Shown here: one piece after another, positions 53,762 through 61,650 of the stretch
Position numbering within the stretch: the first letter of the stretch is position 1
How the letters are laid out: the number at the start of each line of letters is the position of its first letter
Assembly: GCF_004208415.1 (NCBI RefSeq)
Contig: NZ_CP035758.1
Span: 5,890,001-5,954,000 of the forward strand
Direction: 5' to 3'
DNA: 64,000 nt
Source: Ktedonosporobacter rubrisoli
Lineage (GTDB): Bacteria > Chloroflexota > Ktedonobacteria > Ktedonobacterales > Ktedonobacteraceae
Notes under the pieces: model-generated
The model's input: the letters and a program-made list of their open reading frames with translations, nothing else
Databases searched by the model: none
What the model was told of the DNA's origin: nothing
Position numbers and translations under genes: made by a program

Positions 53762-55183
53762 GTGGAAATTGATCAAAAACAGCATTGTCAGTTAGATGGC
53801 GAGTCCAGCAAAGAGCTAGAAATGCCATCAGATCAGGAGACAAAAGAAGTAGTTCCTGGAGTTCCAATTATTCGTAGTAACACACCGCGGCCCATCTCTT
53901 TCGAGGCTATGATGTCTACTGAATCGCAGCAGGGACAGAATAGCGATACGGCCACCTTACCTCCATTTCCGGCGAAAGCTCCCTCGGCTCCGCCTCTGCC
54001 GGAAGAAATGGGAGAACGCGAAGGAGATGAGGCAGCAACTAATGCAACATCGATATCCTCTCTAACTAAATCGAGATCTTCCACTGAGGAAACCCAGGAG
54101 TTTCTCTGGCTTTTCGAATATGGGTTAGAGATGGACAGCACGATCTTAAATAGCCCGGAACGCCTTGATGGCCTGGCGCTGCTATACGGACCAGCAGTTC
54201 TGAAGGGCTATGCTATCGTGCTTGGTGACGTAGGCCTATATAGCGGTTCTAGCGGCAATTGGGCCATCGCCACGATTGTACCATCTTCCGAGGCCGAGGC
54301 CGAAGTCTGGGGAGTGCTCTATCGCATTCCTCGCCGTCTGCTGGAACGCGTCGGAAATGAACCTTCCTTACTTGATAGCGTGCATGCAGCGACCTCCCAG
54401 GGTCTTTTCAAGCGCGTGCAAGTAGTAGTACGTGAGACCTATCGAGATCGAGAGGTGCAGTGCGTGGCTTATATGGCAACCGAAGCGACTCGGCAAAAGC
54501 TTTATCCCTTATCCGGTATGCATAGCAGTAGCGATGCTCTGTTTATCCAGCATTTGAATACGATTGCCAAAAAACAAAAGCTACCAGAGAGCTATCTAAG
54601 CAAATATATGCTCTCTGGCGCGCCAGTGGCTTATCCGGCCATCAGCCGAGGAGGAGAATTTCCGCCCTCCTCACCATATGCAGAGCACAATACTGAGCCG
54701 CTACCAGCCTGGAAGGAGCGCACGGAGGAGACCCAGGCGCTAGGAAGCGAGCGTGAGGAGTTGCAAAGACCGATACAGAACCGCTGGCTTGTCGTATTCT
54801 CAAGCTATCTCGCCCTGGTCTTGCTCCTGGTGCTGGCATTTGCCGTGCTCCAGGGCCTGGGCTTTGGCAGCTCCATTCTCACGGCACACTTTATGCCCCT
54901 GGGTGTGCCATGGTTGGTACTGGTATATGGACTGTTGGGTGGGTGTATCAGCAGCATTATCACATTAGAACGGTCTCATCTGATCAATCCGCCTATTTTT
55001 GTGATCATCACCTGGTTTACACGTCCCTATATTGGCGCAGCGCTTGCATTGCTTACGTACCTTTTCCTCACCAGCGGATTTTTTATGCTTGATAGTAACG
55101 ATAACGGCCATCGCGCCTTATTCCTGCTGGCCGGCGCGCTAGCAGGCCTATGCGAAGGGTGGATTTTTATCAGGCGTAAATAG
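53762..55183 (+). CDS. GGCT-like domain fused to a membrane domain
   Basis: A 473-residue protein: Ser/Glu/Pro-rich N-terminus (1-110), a gamma-glutamylcyclotransferase-like domain (about 115-280), a linker, and four hydrophobic segments (about 340-470). GGCT hallmarks are FEYGLEMDS, GPAVLKGYAIVLGDV, WAIATIVPS and EVWGVLYRIP. The segment that normally holds the catalytic Glu (LDxxEG in homologues) reads LDSVHAATSQG, so that Glu seems to be absent and catalysis is doubtful. The GTG start is supported by AAAGGAG upstream. It may sense or bind a small ligand at the membrane (inference). Confidence 0.72.
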   Translation: MEIDQKQHCQLDGESSKELEMPSDQETKEVVPGVPIIRSNTPRPISFEAMMSTESQQGQNSDTATLPPFPAKAPSAPPLPEEMGEREGDEAATNATSISSLTKSRSSTEETQEFLWLFEYGLEMDSTILNSPERLDGLALLYGPAVLKGYAIVLGDVGLYSGSSGNWAIATIVPSSEAEAEVWGVLYRIPRRLLERVGNEPSLLDSVHAATSQGLFKRVQVVVRETYRDREVQCVAYMATEATRQKLYPLSGMHSSSDALFIQHLNTIAKKQKLPESYLSKYMLSGAPVAYPAISRGGEFPPSSPYAEHNTEPLPAWKERTEETQALGSEREELQRPIQNRWLVVFSSYLALVLLLVLAFAVLQGLGFGSSILTAHFMPLGVPWLVLVYGLLGGCISSIITLERSHLINPPIFVIITWFTRPYIGAALALLTYLFLTSGFFMLDSNDNGHRALFLLAGALAGLCEGWIFIRRK

Positions 55184-55247
55184 TCTTACCTTGCAAGGAT
55201 ATGGGCCGCGTTGTGCTAGAGTACTGCGCACAGGATCTTTATCACAC

Positions 55248-55277
55248 TTGTGCTGTAAATGTTACAGCGTGTACAAT
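55248..55277 (+). promoter_or_regulatory. Promoter with embedded palindromes before the GYD gene
   Basis: TTGTGC (55248-55253) and TACAAT (55272-55277), 18 bp apart. The spacer contains GCTGTAA-atg-TTACAGC (55252-55268). An outer inverted repeat TTATCACA (55239-55246) / TGTGATAA (55282-55289) brackets the promoter. Confidence 0.55.
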
Positions 55278-55342
55278 GAGATGTGATAAAACTTCTGCAG
55301 TGTTGCTCTACAGTAGTTAGCTATCAAGTCGGAGGAAAAGCT

Positions 55343-55636
55343 ATGCCGACCTATATTAGCCTGGTAAATCTCACTGAGCAAGGGGTCAAGGAAGCTAAAA
55401 ACGCTCCCCAACGCCTGCAAGCTTTCGAAAAAGCTATGAAAGAAGTGGGAGGACGACTGGTAGGCTTTTACCTGGTAATGGGGCAGTATGACTATATAGT
55501 CGTTACGGAAGCTCCCGACGATCAAACTGCTGCACGCCTTATCCTTGGAACTATTGCGCAGGGTAGCATGCGTACTCAGACGATGCGCGCCTTCCCGCGC
55601 GAGGAATTTGAGCAGATTGCAAAGGGACTGCGATAA
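55343..55636 (+). CDS. GYD-domain protein
   Basis: A 97-residue dimeric alpha/beta-barrel-type protein of the GYD family, recognised from MPTYISLVNLTEQGVK, VGFYLVMGQYDYIVVTEAPDD and GSMRTQTMRAFPREEF. The function of the family is unknown. The ATG at 55343 has GGAGG 7 bp upstream; the open frame to 55283 overlaps the operator-like repeat. Single-gene unit. Confidence 0.88.
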   Translation: MPTYISLVNLTEQGVKEAKNAPQRLQAFEKAMKEVGGRLVGFYLVMGQYDYIVVTEAPDDQTAARLILGTIAQGSMRTQTMRAFPREEFEQIAKGLR

Positions 55637-55844
55637 GCGTTATATGGAGTCATCCCGAAATTTTTATGCGGGGTCGGCAAGAGTCTTTGCCTCTTGCTTG
55701 AGAACACCCCATCCGGGCGATAGGTATGGCAACCGTGCCGCGATCTAGCGGACCACATGCCACATCTCTATCACCCGCTGGCGCACTTATAGGCGATGCG
55801 CCCAAATACGGGACGATTCCTGATTACCTACATGCAACATGCAG

Positions 55845-55894
55845 ACATACAACGAGCCAGATCTTAGTAGAAAGTGCTCTGGCTCGTTGTATGT
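55845..55894 (-). terminator. 17-bp perfect hairpin after yvcK
   Basis: ACATACAACGAGCCAGA (55845-55861) pairs perfectly with 55878-55894 around a 16-nt loop, directly after the yvcK stop. It has no T-run, so it may act as a terminator or as a 3' mRNA stabiliser. Confidence 0.6.
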
Positions 55895-55898
55895 GGTC

Positions 55899-56966
55899 CT
55901 AATCCTCTTCGAATTGGAAAATGGCACGCACCAGGCGTTCTGGGTCATGGCGCGCCAGGGAATCATCTTCAAGGTTGAGATGCGCTACAACCATGTTTGG
56001 CACAAGCCGTGCTACACGTGGGCGATCTATCACCACAGGCTCACTCTGCTCTTCCTGGTACATCTTTAAGACGTCAGGCTGATAGGTACCATCGTTCAAA
56101 ATAACCCGATCAACGCGCGCTCCCAGGTAACGGTGTATCTCATTAATGAAGTCAGAGGCCTTATATCCATCTGTCTCTCCATGCTTGGTCATCAGATTAC
56201 ACACGTAGACTTTCTCGGCCTCGGATTCGCGTACCGCGCGCGCTATACCGCTTACGAGCAGGTTCGGCAACAGGCTGGTGTAGAGATCTCCTGGACCAAT
56301 AATAATGGTGTCAGCGCGTCGTATAGCCCTAATGGCTTGCAGACAGGCTTGCGCATCTTCGGGAACCAGGCGCAGGCGCTTAATGGGCGGCAAGGTACTA
56401 TTGGGATGCTTCTTGCCACGTGTATCGATCTCTGTCTCGCTGCAGATAGTTGTCCCATCTTCAAGCTCAGCACAAATCGCCGTCTGCTCCAGGGTCACCG
56501 GGACTACTTTGCCAGCCGTGTTGAGCAGTTCCTCTGCGTCTTCGATCGCCAGCAAAAGATTGTCCCTATTGATATCCTGCAAGCCCTTAAGGATCAGGTT
56601 TCCCAGGCTATGCCCACTTACTCTATCGTTTGAGTCGCCACTGCTTTCTTCGGTCCGTTCAAAGCGGTGCATGAAGACGTCGCGCCACAAGGCTCCATTG
56701 CGGGCCAGGGCCACAAGGGACATGCGCAGATCTCCTAATGGTAACTGCCGCCTGAACTCGTCCATCAGCAAGCGCGAGCTCCCACCACTATCAGACATAT
56801 TTACAACTGCTGTAATATTAAATGGATACTTTTTTAGATGCGAGAGCACGGAAAAGGTTCCTGAGCCTCCGCCTATCGTTACCACGCGCCTACCGGCAAA
56901 GCGATCTCCCGTGTGACGAGGTTCTAGGAATTGTCTCTTGAGGCTGGTTCCTGTTTCTGTATCCAC
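55899..56966 (-). CDS. yvcK: YvcK/CofD-like gluconeogenesis factor
   Basis: A 355-residue cytoplasmic protein of the YvcK/CofD family, which binds UDP-sugars and influences cell-wall precursor supply and growth on gluconeogenic carbon. Motifs are VVTIGGGSGTFSVL, VNMSDSGGSSRLL, LPLGDLRMSLVALA, SGHSLGNLIL and IIIGPGDLYTSLLPNLLV. The start is GTG (56964-56966), with AAAGGA 7 bp upstream. In other bacteria it often neighbours rapZ and whiA; neither is in the window. Confidence 0.92.
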   Translation of the reverse strand: MDTETGTSLKRQFLEPRHTGDRFAGRRVVTIGGGSGTFSVLSHLKKYPFNITAVVNMSDSGGSSRLLMDEFRRQLPLGDLRMSLVALARNGALWRDVFMHRFERTEESSGDSNDRVSGHSLGNLILKGLQDINRDNLLLAIEDAEELLNTAGKVVPVTLEQTAICAELEDGTTICSETEIDTRGKKHPNSTLPPIKRLRLVPEDAQACLQAIRAIRRADTIIIGPGDLYTSLLPNLLVSGIARAVRESEAEKVYVCNLMTKHGETDGYKASDFINEIHRYLGARVDRVILNDGTYQPDVLKMYQEEQSEPVVIDRPRVARLVPNMVVAHLNLEDDSLARHDPERLVRAIFQFEED

Positions 56967-57528
56967 TACTCAATCCTTTTCAGTTTCATCTAAACACACT
57001 TCTCTGATTCATAGACGAGATTCAAGAGATTCTCATCGGATGAATTTGGCGTAAGAACATGATATCACGCAAAGAAAGTGGCTGCCCAACCAGAAACTTC
57101 GCCTGGTAAGTTCTTTTGACCTTCTCTCTAAGCTACTTTCCGCTCACCTCGGGCTCGCCTTGATGAGCGTTTTGATGAGAAAGAGATTATCGAGCGGGCC
57201 ATAAAGGACCCTGACTGGGGGCTCTATAGTTTGCGGTGGTGGATCTAAAGGGGGTATGCCGCTAGAAGTGACTGGCGGCATACCGTGTGGACGGAGATTC
57301 TCTGATGAGAACGTGTTAGCGAGACGGATCTATAACAAGAAATACACTGAGAGGGCAACCAGCGGAAATTATAATCATCTTCTAGCCGTCACGCTGGAGT
57401 ATGTCCGCGAGCCTACGGCGGAAGCTGACGAAGAAGAGCGGTATGATATGGAGTATGCCTTTGATGGTTTGCCCCTTCAGGAAAATTTTTTTGATAAAAA
57501 ACAGAGAGTTAGCCTGAGCCAGAACCTT
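56967..57528. other. 562-bp spacer containing a dispersed repeat
   Basis: Carries repeat copy 57071-57146. An open frame (57256-57657) has no ribosome-binding site and overlaps a better-supported minus-strand gene, so I leave it out. Confidence 0.5.
57071..57146 (+). repeat. Dispersed direct repeat, copy 1
   Basis: Begins AAAGAAAGTGGCTGCCCAAC. It matches 59775-59852 with about six substitutions and a 2-bp gap. Inside, AACTT/AAGTT arms could form a short stem. Confidence 0.9.
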
Positions 57529-58092
57529 TTATTTCTCCCATCGCCTAAAAATTGTTTGTGTACTAATAAGTGTTTGCTGATGATTATACAACAGAGCCTC
57601 TATTGGAGTCTCCATCTGCTTATCTGCCAGGAAAAGAACCAAGTTCTCTTCGACTGAATCCTCCAAGAGGACTCCGTTACTCCCTCGCAGAAGAACATGA
57701 GTAACTCCAAATCCATGATCAATGACTGACCCACCTGCCCAAAAAGGTTTCTCTCCCACGGCGCCTGATAAGAGGACCCAGGGTTGACTTGCCTGCATCT
57801 CTTCTTGGGTTATTTGCCGTTTTTCATTATCATGCACAACACTTCTCACCTGCCATTCTCCTTGTTCATCTTGACGGACTAAGCAAATACCGCCGCGTTG
57901 CTGGCCTGCATCATTTTTATAGCTTACAGCGTAAAGACCATAGGGTGGAAGATAGAGCGACTTGAGAAAATGGATACTCTCAGCTTGAGCCAAAAGCCCA
58001 TGCTGACGCAATATTTTCTGATCTCCAGGTGAGAGATATGAAGCTTTGCTAAGATTTTCAATGATAGCCTTTTTTGGGTCTTGTTGTGACAT
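57529..58092 (-). CDS. Hypothetical protein
   Basis: A 187-residue soluble protein without a signal peptide or membrane helix, rich in short beta-type segments (YGLYAVSYKN, GGICLVRQDE, GVTHVLLRG). Ser/Gly runs such as SGAVGEKPFWAGGS give no known catalytic pattern. AGGAG lies about 10 bp before the ATG. The region is A+T-rich and flanked by direct repeats, so it could be accessory DNA. Family not recognised. Confidence 0.65.
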   Translation of the reverse strand: MSQQDPKKAIIENLSKASYLSPGDQKILRQHGLLAQAESIHFLKSLYLPPYGLYAVSYKNDAGQQRGGICLVRQDEQGEWQVRSVVHDNEKRQITQEEMQASQPWVLLSGAVGEKPFWAGGSVIDHGFGVTHVLLRGSNGVLLEDSVEENLVLFLADKQMETPIEALLYNHQQTLISTQTIFRRWEK

Positions 58093-58447
58093 CTCGCCTT
58101 CTCCTCTCTACTATAGAAATGCCCTAAGAGTATTGTATCACCATAGATCGGAAGAAATAAGGAAGAGGAATTGCTTTCATTTGGCATCGATCTGCTTCTT
58201 CATAATGGCCTTAATAAAACTGGTTTCAGTAAGGTGAAAGGTATTGGACCGAAGTGTAACTCTGTGCCAATGAGAATAAACATCTATATTTCCTCCATTG
58301 ATCCATATCATGTCATTTCCTGATTTGGCGCTCATTTCAGTGAGACTTTGCCATTTTTGTCCAGAGAGAAAGCCTACGTGTTTTAAGTGTAGTGAACCCC
58401 TTTTGAGGGGTTCACTACATGTCAGATAACTTGTGGTCTCTCTTCTC
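58093..58447. other. 355-bp spacer
   Basis: No gene. Holds the ribosome-binding site of the 57529-58092 gene on its left and a strong hairpin at 58389-58418 on its right. Confidence 0.55.
58389..58418 (-). terminator. Terminator hairpin after the small secreted protein gene
   Basis: A perfect 13-bp stem, GTAGTGAACCCCT with AGGGGTTCACTAC, and loop TTTG, about 30 bp beyond the stop at 58448. Confidence 0.75.
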
Positions 58448-58849
58448 TCACGATTTCGGCCCTTTGTGAGGACTTGATGGATAAAACAGGATCAATGTAA
58501 CAGTTATAGGAGGATTGAAAGTGACAGATTTTCCGGGAAGAACGTACCAGTATGCTCCGCTACTGTCTCTGAGATCAACTCTCGTCTGGCTGAAATTGAT
58601 TGCTATATAGACGCCGAGTTGATTAGCTTCTTGGGAATAGTCATAACAATGTTCCCCGCCCCCTCTTGAATAGAGCCTAATTCCGTCACATGAATAAGGA
58701 GCATGCTGATGGAATGTAGGCAAGGGTCTGCTCGTCCCAGGAGATGAATTTGTATGGGATGCAGCCAAGGCTGGCAATGGAGCAAAGAAGATAGCGAGTA
58801 GGATAGTAAGCACTAGCGATAGCCAAACAAGTGATGTTCTTTTTCGCAT
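58448..58849 (-). CDS. Small secreted protein
   Basis: A 133-residue exported protein with a clear signal peptide (about 1-29: MRKRTS, a hydrophobic core, then PALAA). The mature part has two Cys (in YSCDGIRL and GEHCYDYS), probably a disulfide, and a beta-rich C-terminus. AAAGGA precedes the ATG at 58849; the longer frame to 58918 would bury the signal. Function unknown. Confidence 0.72.
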   Translation of the reverse strand: MRKRTSLVWLSLVLTILLAIFFAPLPALAASHTNSSPGTSRPLPTFHQHAPYSCDGIRLYSRGGGEHCYDYSQEANQLGVYIAINFSQTRVDLRDSSGAYWYVLPGKSVTFNPPITVTLILFYPSSPHKGPKS

Positions 58850-59563
58850 GGAAGTGTTCCTTTCTCTCCGTCTTTTTGTGGTGAGCAGAGGAGGAATTTT
58901 GTCGCTTATGCTCAGCAAGGCAGCGACAAATCCTCAAAATTCTCAATGCTTAAATTTAAAGCTCGCATGGACATTTGCACTTTTAACATGAAAATTCCAG
59001 CAAGTAAGCCTTATTAGGTTTTTGATTCCTATTTAGTTTCTGCACCTCCTTAGCATTTTTAACGCTTAGTAAAATATATACCATATAAATTTATTTTACT
59101 AAATAGTACTTTTGGTATTTACAAAGCTTAAAATACACAAAAATCACTAAAATATTATTTTAATTATATATACTTTAAAAATTCATTTTACAGCAATAGC
59201 CTGATGACAGAAGTGCAGCTAAGCTTGTAAAGATAAAAGTGGTTCTCTATGATGCAGTTGATAAGGATGGCTTCATTGATTCCACAAACCCAATCCCTTT
59301 GCAGCTTATTAGAGGAAGATACTGATGAGTTTTTAGGTCATACAGATTTGGGGCAGATCTGCACGAGGCAAATCTATCCAACACAAACATTGAAAAAGCT
59401 GCATCTCAAAGAAATGTCTATTTGCTTAGTATCCAAAGATTTACGAAGGAACAATTATCAGCCTATAAAGCTCGTAGAGGAGAGATATGGGGTATAATTT
59501 TGACAGGGATTTTGACAGGAGAATGAATAGTTCAAAACCGTAAGGAATAGCACAGAATGGATA

Positions 59564-59635
59564 GGAATTACAATTTCCGCATGATCCTAGATGTACTCAA
59601 TAAGGTCTTGTATAAGATATCCGTTTGCGTTATAC
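59564..59635 (+). repeat. 72-bp diverged direct repeat, copy 1
   Basis: Aligns without gaps to 60123-60194 (about 54 of 72 positions identical). The last 19 bp are identical and end CCGTTTGCGTTATAC. Confidence 0.85.
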
Positions 59636-59774
59636 AGGTGTTTAACTGTGAGCCGTAGAGCAGGGCGCGGGCTACGCATGCCCTGATACCTAATTTCGCT
59701 CCGAACGCAGGCATATGCCTGAGACTGGTCATGTTTCGAGCCTACTATCAGGCTCTCGCCTCCCCCGATTCCTA

Positions 59775-59852
59775 AAAGAAAGTGGCTGCCCAACCAGAAA
59801 CTTCGCCTAGTAAGTTCTTCTGACCTTCTCTCCCTGAGCTACTTTACGCTCA
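59775..59852 (+). repeat. Dispersed direct repeat, copy 2
   Basis: Same orientation as 57071-57146 and about 90% identical. The two copies flank 2.6 kb holding the two hypothetical genes. Confidence 0.9.
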
Positions 59853-60122
59853 TCGCGCTCTTTATAACACACCTTTTTGTTGTGTAAAGTTTCTTCTCGC
59901 AGAATTTGCCCGAAAAATTAAAATCATATAAAAATTGACCTGCAAAAAAATTCATATATAACGTTTCAAATGTTGGATCTATCAATCTTTTGTTACCTTT
60001 GGAAGCGTGATCTAGTCGTCTAGACCGCAAGAAACGCCCTTATGAGCTCGATTTTGCCCACGAAGCCGCAATCAGAAACGAACATGACAAAACAGCAAAG
60101 GGCTGTTCTCAACGGAGTGGTG

Positions 60123-60194
60123 GGAATTACATATCGCTTATGATTCTAGATGTAAGTCCCAGATTCTTGTGTAAAATATCCGTTTGCGTTATAC
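60123..60194 (+). repeat. 72-bp diverged direct repeat, copy 2
   Basis: Partner of 59564-59635, 559 bp downstream in the same orientation. Confidence 0.85.
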
Positions 60195-60334
60195 TATGTG
60201 TAACGGGTAATCACTCTGCCACTTTGTGGGCGCGGTGGCAGAGAAGTAAGATTTCCCGTTGTTATTTTTTTGGCTCCTGCATCCGTACTAAGTTTTTTGA
60301 GCTTTTGTAAAGACTACTCCTCTCATGATAGTTG

Positions 60335-60343
60335 TGCTATAAT
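60335..60343 (+). promoter_or_regulatory. Extended -10 promoter of the TPR gene
   Basis: TGCTATAAT with no good -35, about 31 bp before the GTG start at 60375. Confidence 0.65.
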
Positions 60344-60374
60344 TGCATTTATTTTATATGGGAGGAAATTGCTC

Positions 60375-61511
60375 GTGGCACACACTACTGATATCCAGAT
60401 GATGCTCTATCGAGCACGCCTACTACTAGAAGAGGGGCAGAACGAGGCTGCGCTGGCCAGCCTTGAGCAGATCCATACTCAGGATGAGAAGCAGCAGAGA
60501 TATGTAGCCTACCTGCTGGGTTGGGGCTACACTCAGCTCAAGCGCTGGGATGACGCGATACGTGTGCTCTCCCCCCTGCTTGAGCACGTCCATGATATGG
60601 ATCAGCAAGAGACGCTCATCGAGCGGGAGCGCGTGGCCCTCTATCTCCTACGTCTTGGTATTGCGGCAGTTAATCTTTCTCACTACGAAGATGCCTCACA
60701 ACACTTTAGCATGTGCCTCAAGTTTTTGCATGATCGGCGTGTCCACCTCCCTGTAGTCCGTATCCAGGCACGTTACTCGTTAGCGATGACTTGCATTATG
60801 CGCGGACTCTATACGGCGGCCATCCGCAACTATGAAGATGCCCTGCGGCTATGTCGTCACTACGAGGAGAAAGAAGAAGTTCCTCACATCTATTATGGAT
60901 TATGCGATGCCTATCGACACACCGGCGACTTTATCAGCGCCTGCACGGCCGGTCAGGAGGCCTTGCGCCTCTATCAGGAGCGCAGCAATCGAGCTATGGA
61001 GGCGCGTATGCATCACATGCTCGGCCAGATTCGCTTTCAAATCGGAGATTTTAGAGATGCAGCAGATCATTATACTGAGTCGCTAGCCATCGCTACCAGC
61101 CATAATAGCCCAACCATGATTATGCTCAACTGCGCCTCTCTGGCCGATCTACGCCTGGCTGAAAGCCGCCTGGATGAGGCCAAGCGCTATTGTCAGCTGG
61201 CCCTTGAAAACATGGAGCGGGTTGATAATGCGCATATGAAAGGCAGCGCTTATTGTATTGTGGGCAAAGTGGTGCATGAGGACGCCAGGCAGGCCAGAGA
61301 TACCCAGAAACGCCTGTTACTAGAAGAAGCTGTCTCATGGTTCGAGAAAGCTAAGGAGCAACTGGCCTCGACACAGGCTTACGCCGATATGGCCGAGGTC
61401 TATGAGTACTGGGCAAGCGCGCTTGAAGAGCTGGGACGAGTCGAGGAGGCGATTGAGTGCTGGCGCTTTGGCTATGAAGTGCTCTCCCATGCCCACCAGG
61501 AAGCTAAATAA
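60375..61511 (+). CDS. Tetratricopeptide-repeat protein
   Basis: A 378-residue all-helical cytoplasmic protein with about seven to nine TPR-type helix pairs (for example RWDDAIRVLSPLL, HYEDASQHFSMCL, DFRDAADHYTESLAI, RVEEAIECWRFGYE). The GTG start at 60375 has GGGAGG 9 bp upstream and an extended -10 box. The open frame to 60270 crosses that promoter, so the longer version is wrong. No enzymatic or DNA-binding domain is seen; it is likely a protein-interaction scaffold. Confidence 0.85.
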   Translation: MAHTTDIQMMLYRARLLLEEGQNEAALASLEQIHTQDEKQQRYVAYLLGWGYTQLKRWDDAIRVLSPLLEHVHDMDQQETLIERERVALYLLRLGIAAVNLSHYEDASQHFSMCLKFLHDRRVHLPVVRIQARYSLAMTCIMRGLYTAAIRNYEDALRLCRHYEEKEEVPHIYYGLCDAYRHTGDFISACTAGQEALRLYQERSNRAMEARMHHMLGQIRFQIGDFRDAADHYTESLAIATSHNSPTMIMLNCASLADLRLAESRLDEAKRYCQLALENMERVDNAHMKGSAYCIVGKVVHEDARQARDTQKRLLLEEAVSWFEKAKEQLASTQAYADMAEVYEYWASALEELGRVEEAIECWRFGYEVLSHAHQEAK

Positions 61512-61650
61512 GTTCAGGCCATAAGGCCCAGCTAAGAGATAGAGCAGCTTGCTGTTTATAAGCCCGTTCTATCGTCTTATTACAAAATCTGGTTTCTTCG
61601 CTCTGACTAACATAGCCATGGATATTAAGAAACATTCGGATGCCTTCATA

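Larger units (their letters stand above)
58850..60374. other. 1.5-kb A+T-rich, gene-poor region with repeats
   Basis: The densest A+T stretch of the window (about 58960-59200). An open frame at 59249-59497 (82 codons) has no clear ribosome-binding site and no recognisable family. The region also holds one dispersed repeat copy (59775-59852), a pair of 72-bp repeats (59564-59635 and 60123-60194), the 14-bp palindrome CAGGCATATGCCTG (59708-59721) and a GAGCCT/AGGCTC hairpin (59738-59755). It looks like remnants of mobile DNA, but no transposase is visible. Confidence 0.55.

Noticed and set aside
57256..57657. 133-codon plus-strand open frame
   Set aside because: No ribosome-binding site, composition unlike the neighbours, and overlap with the better-supported minus-strand gene at 57529.
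59249..59497. 82-codon open frame in the A+T-rich region
   Set aside because: No clear ribosome-binding site or family; may be a gene fragment but cannot be supported.
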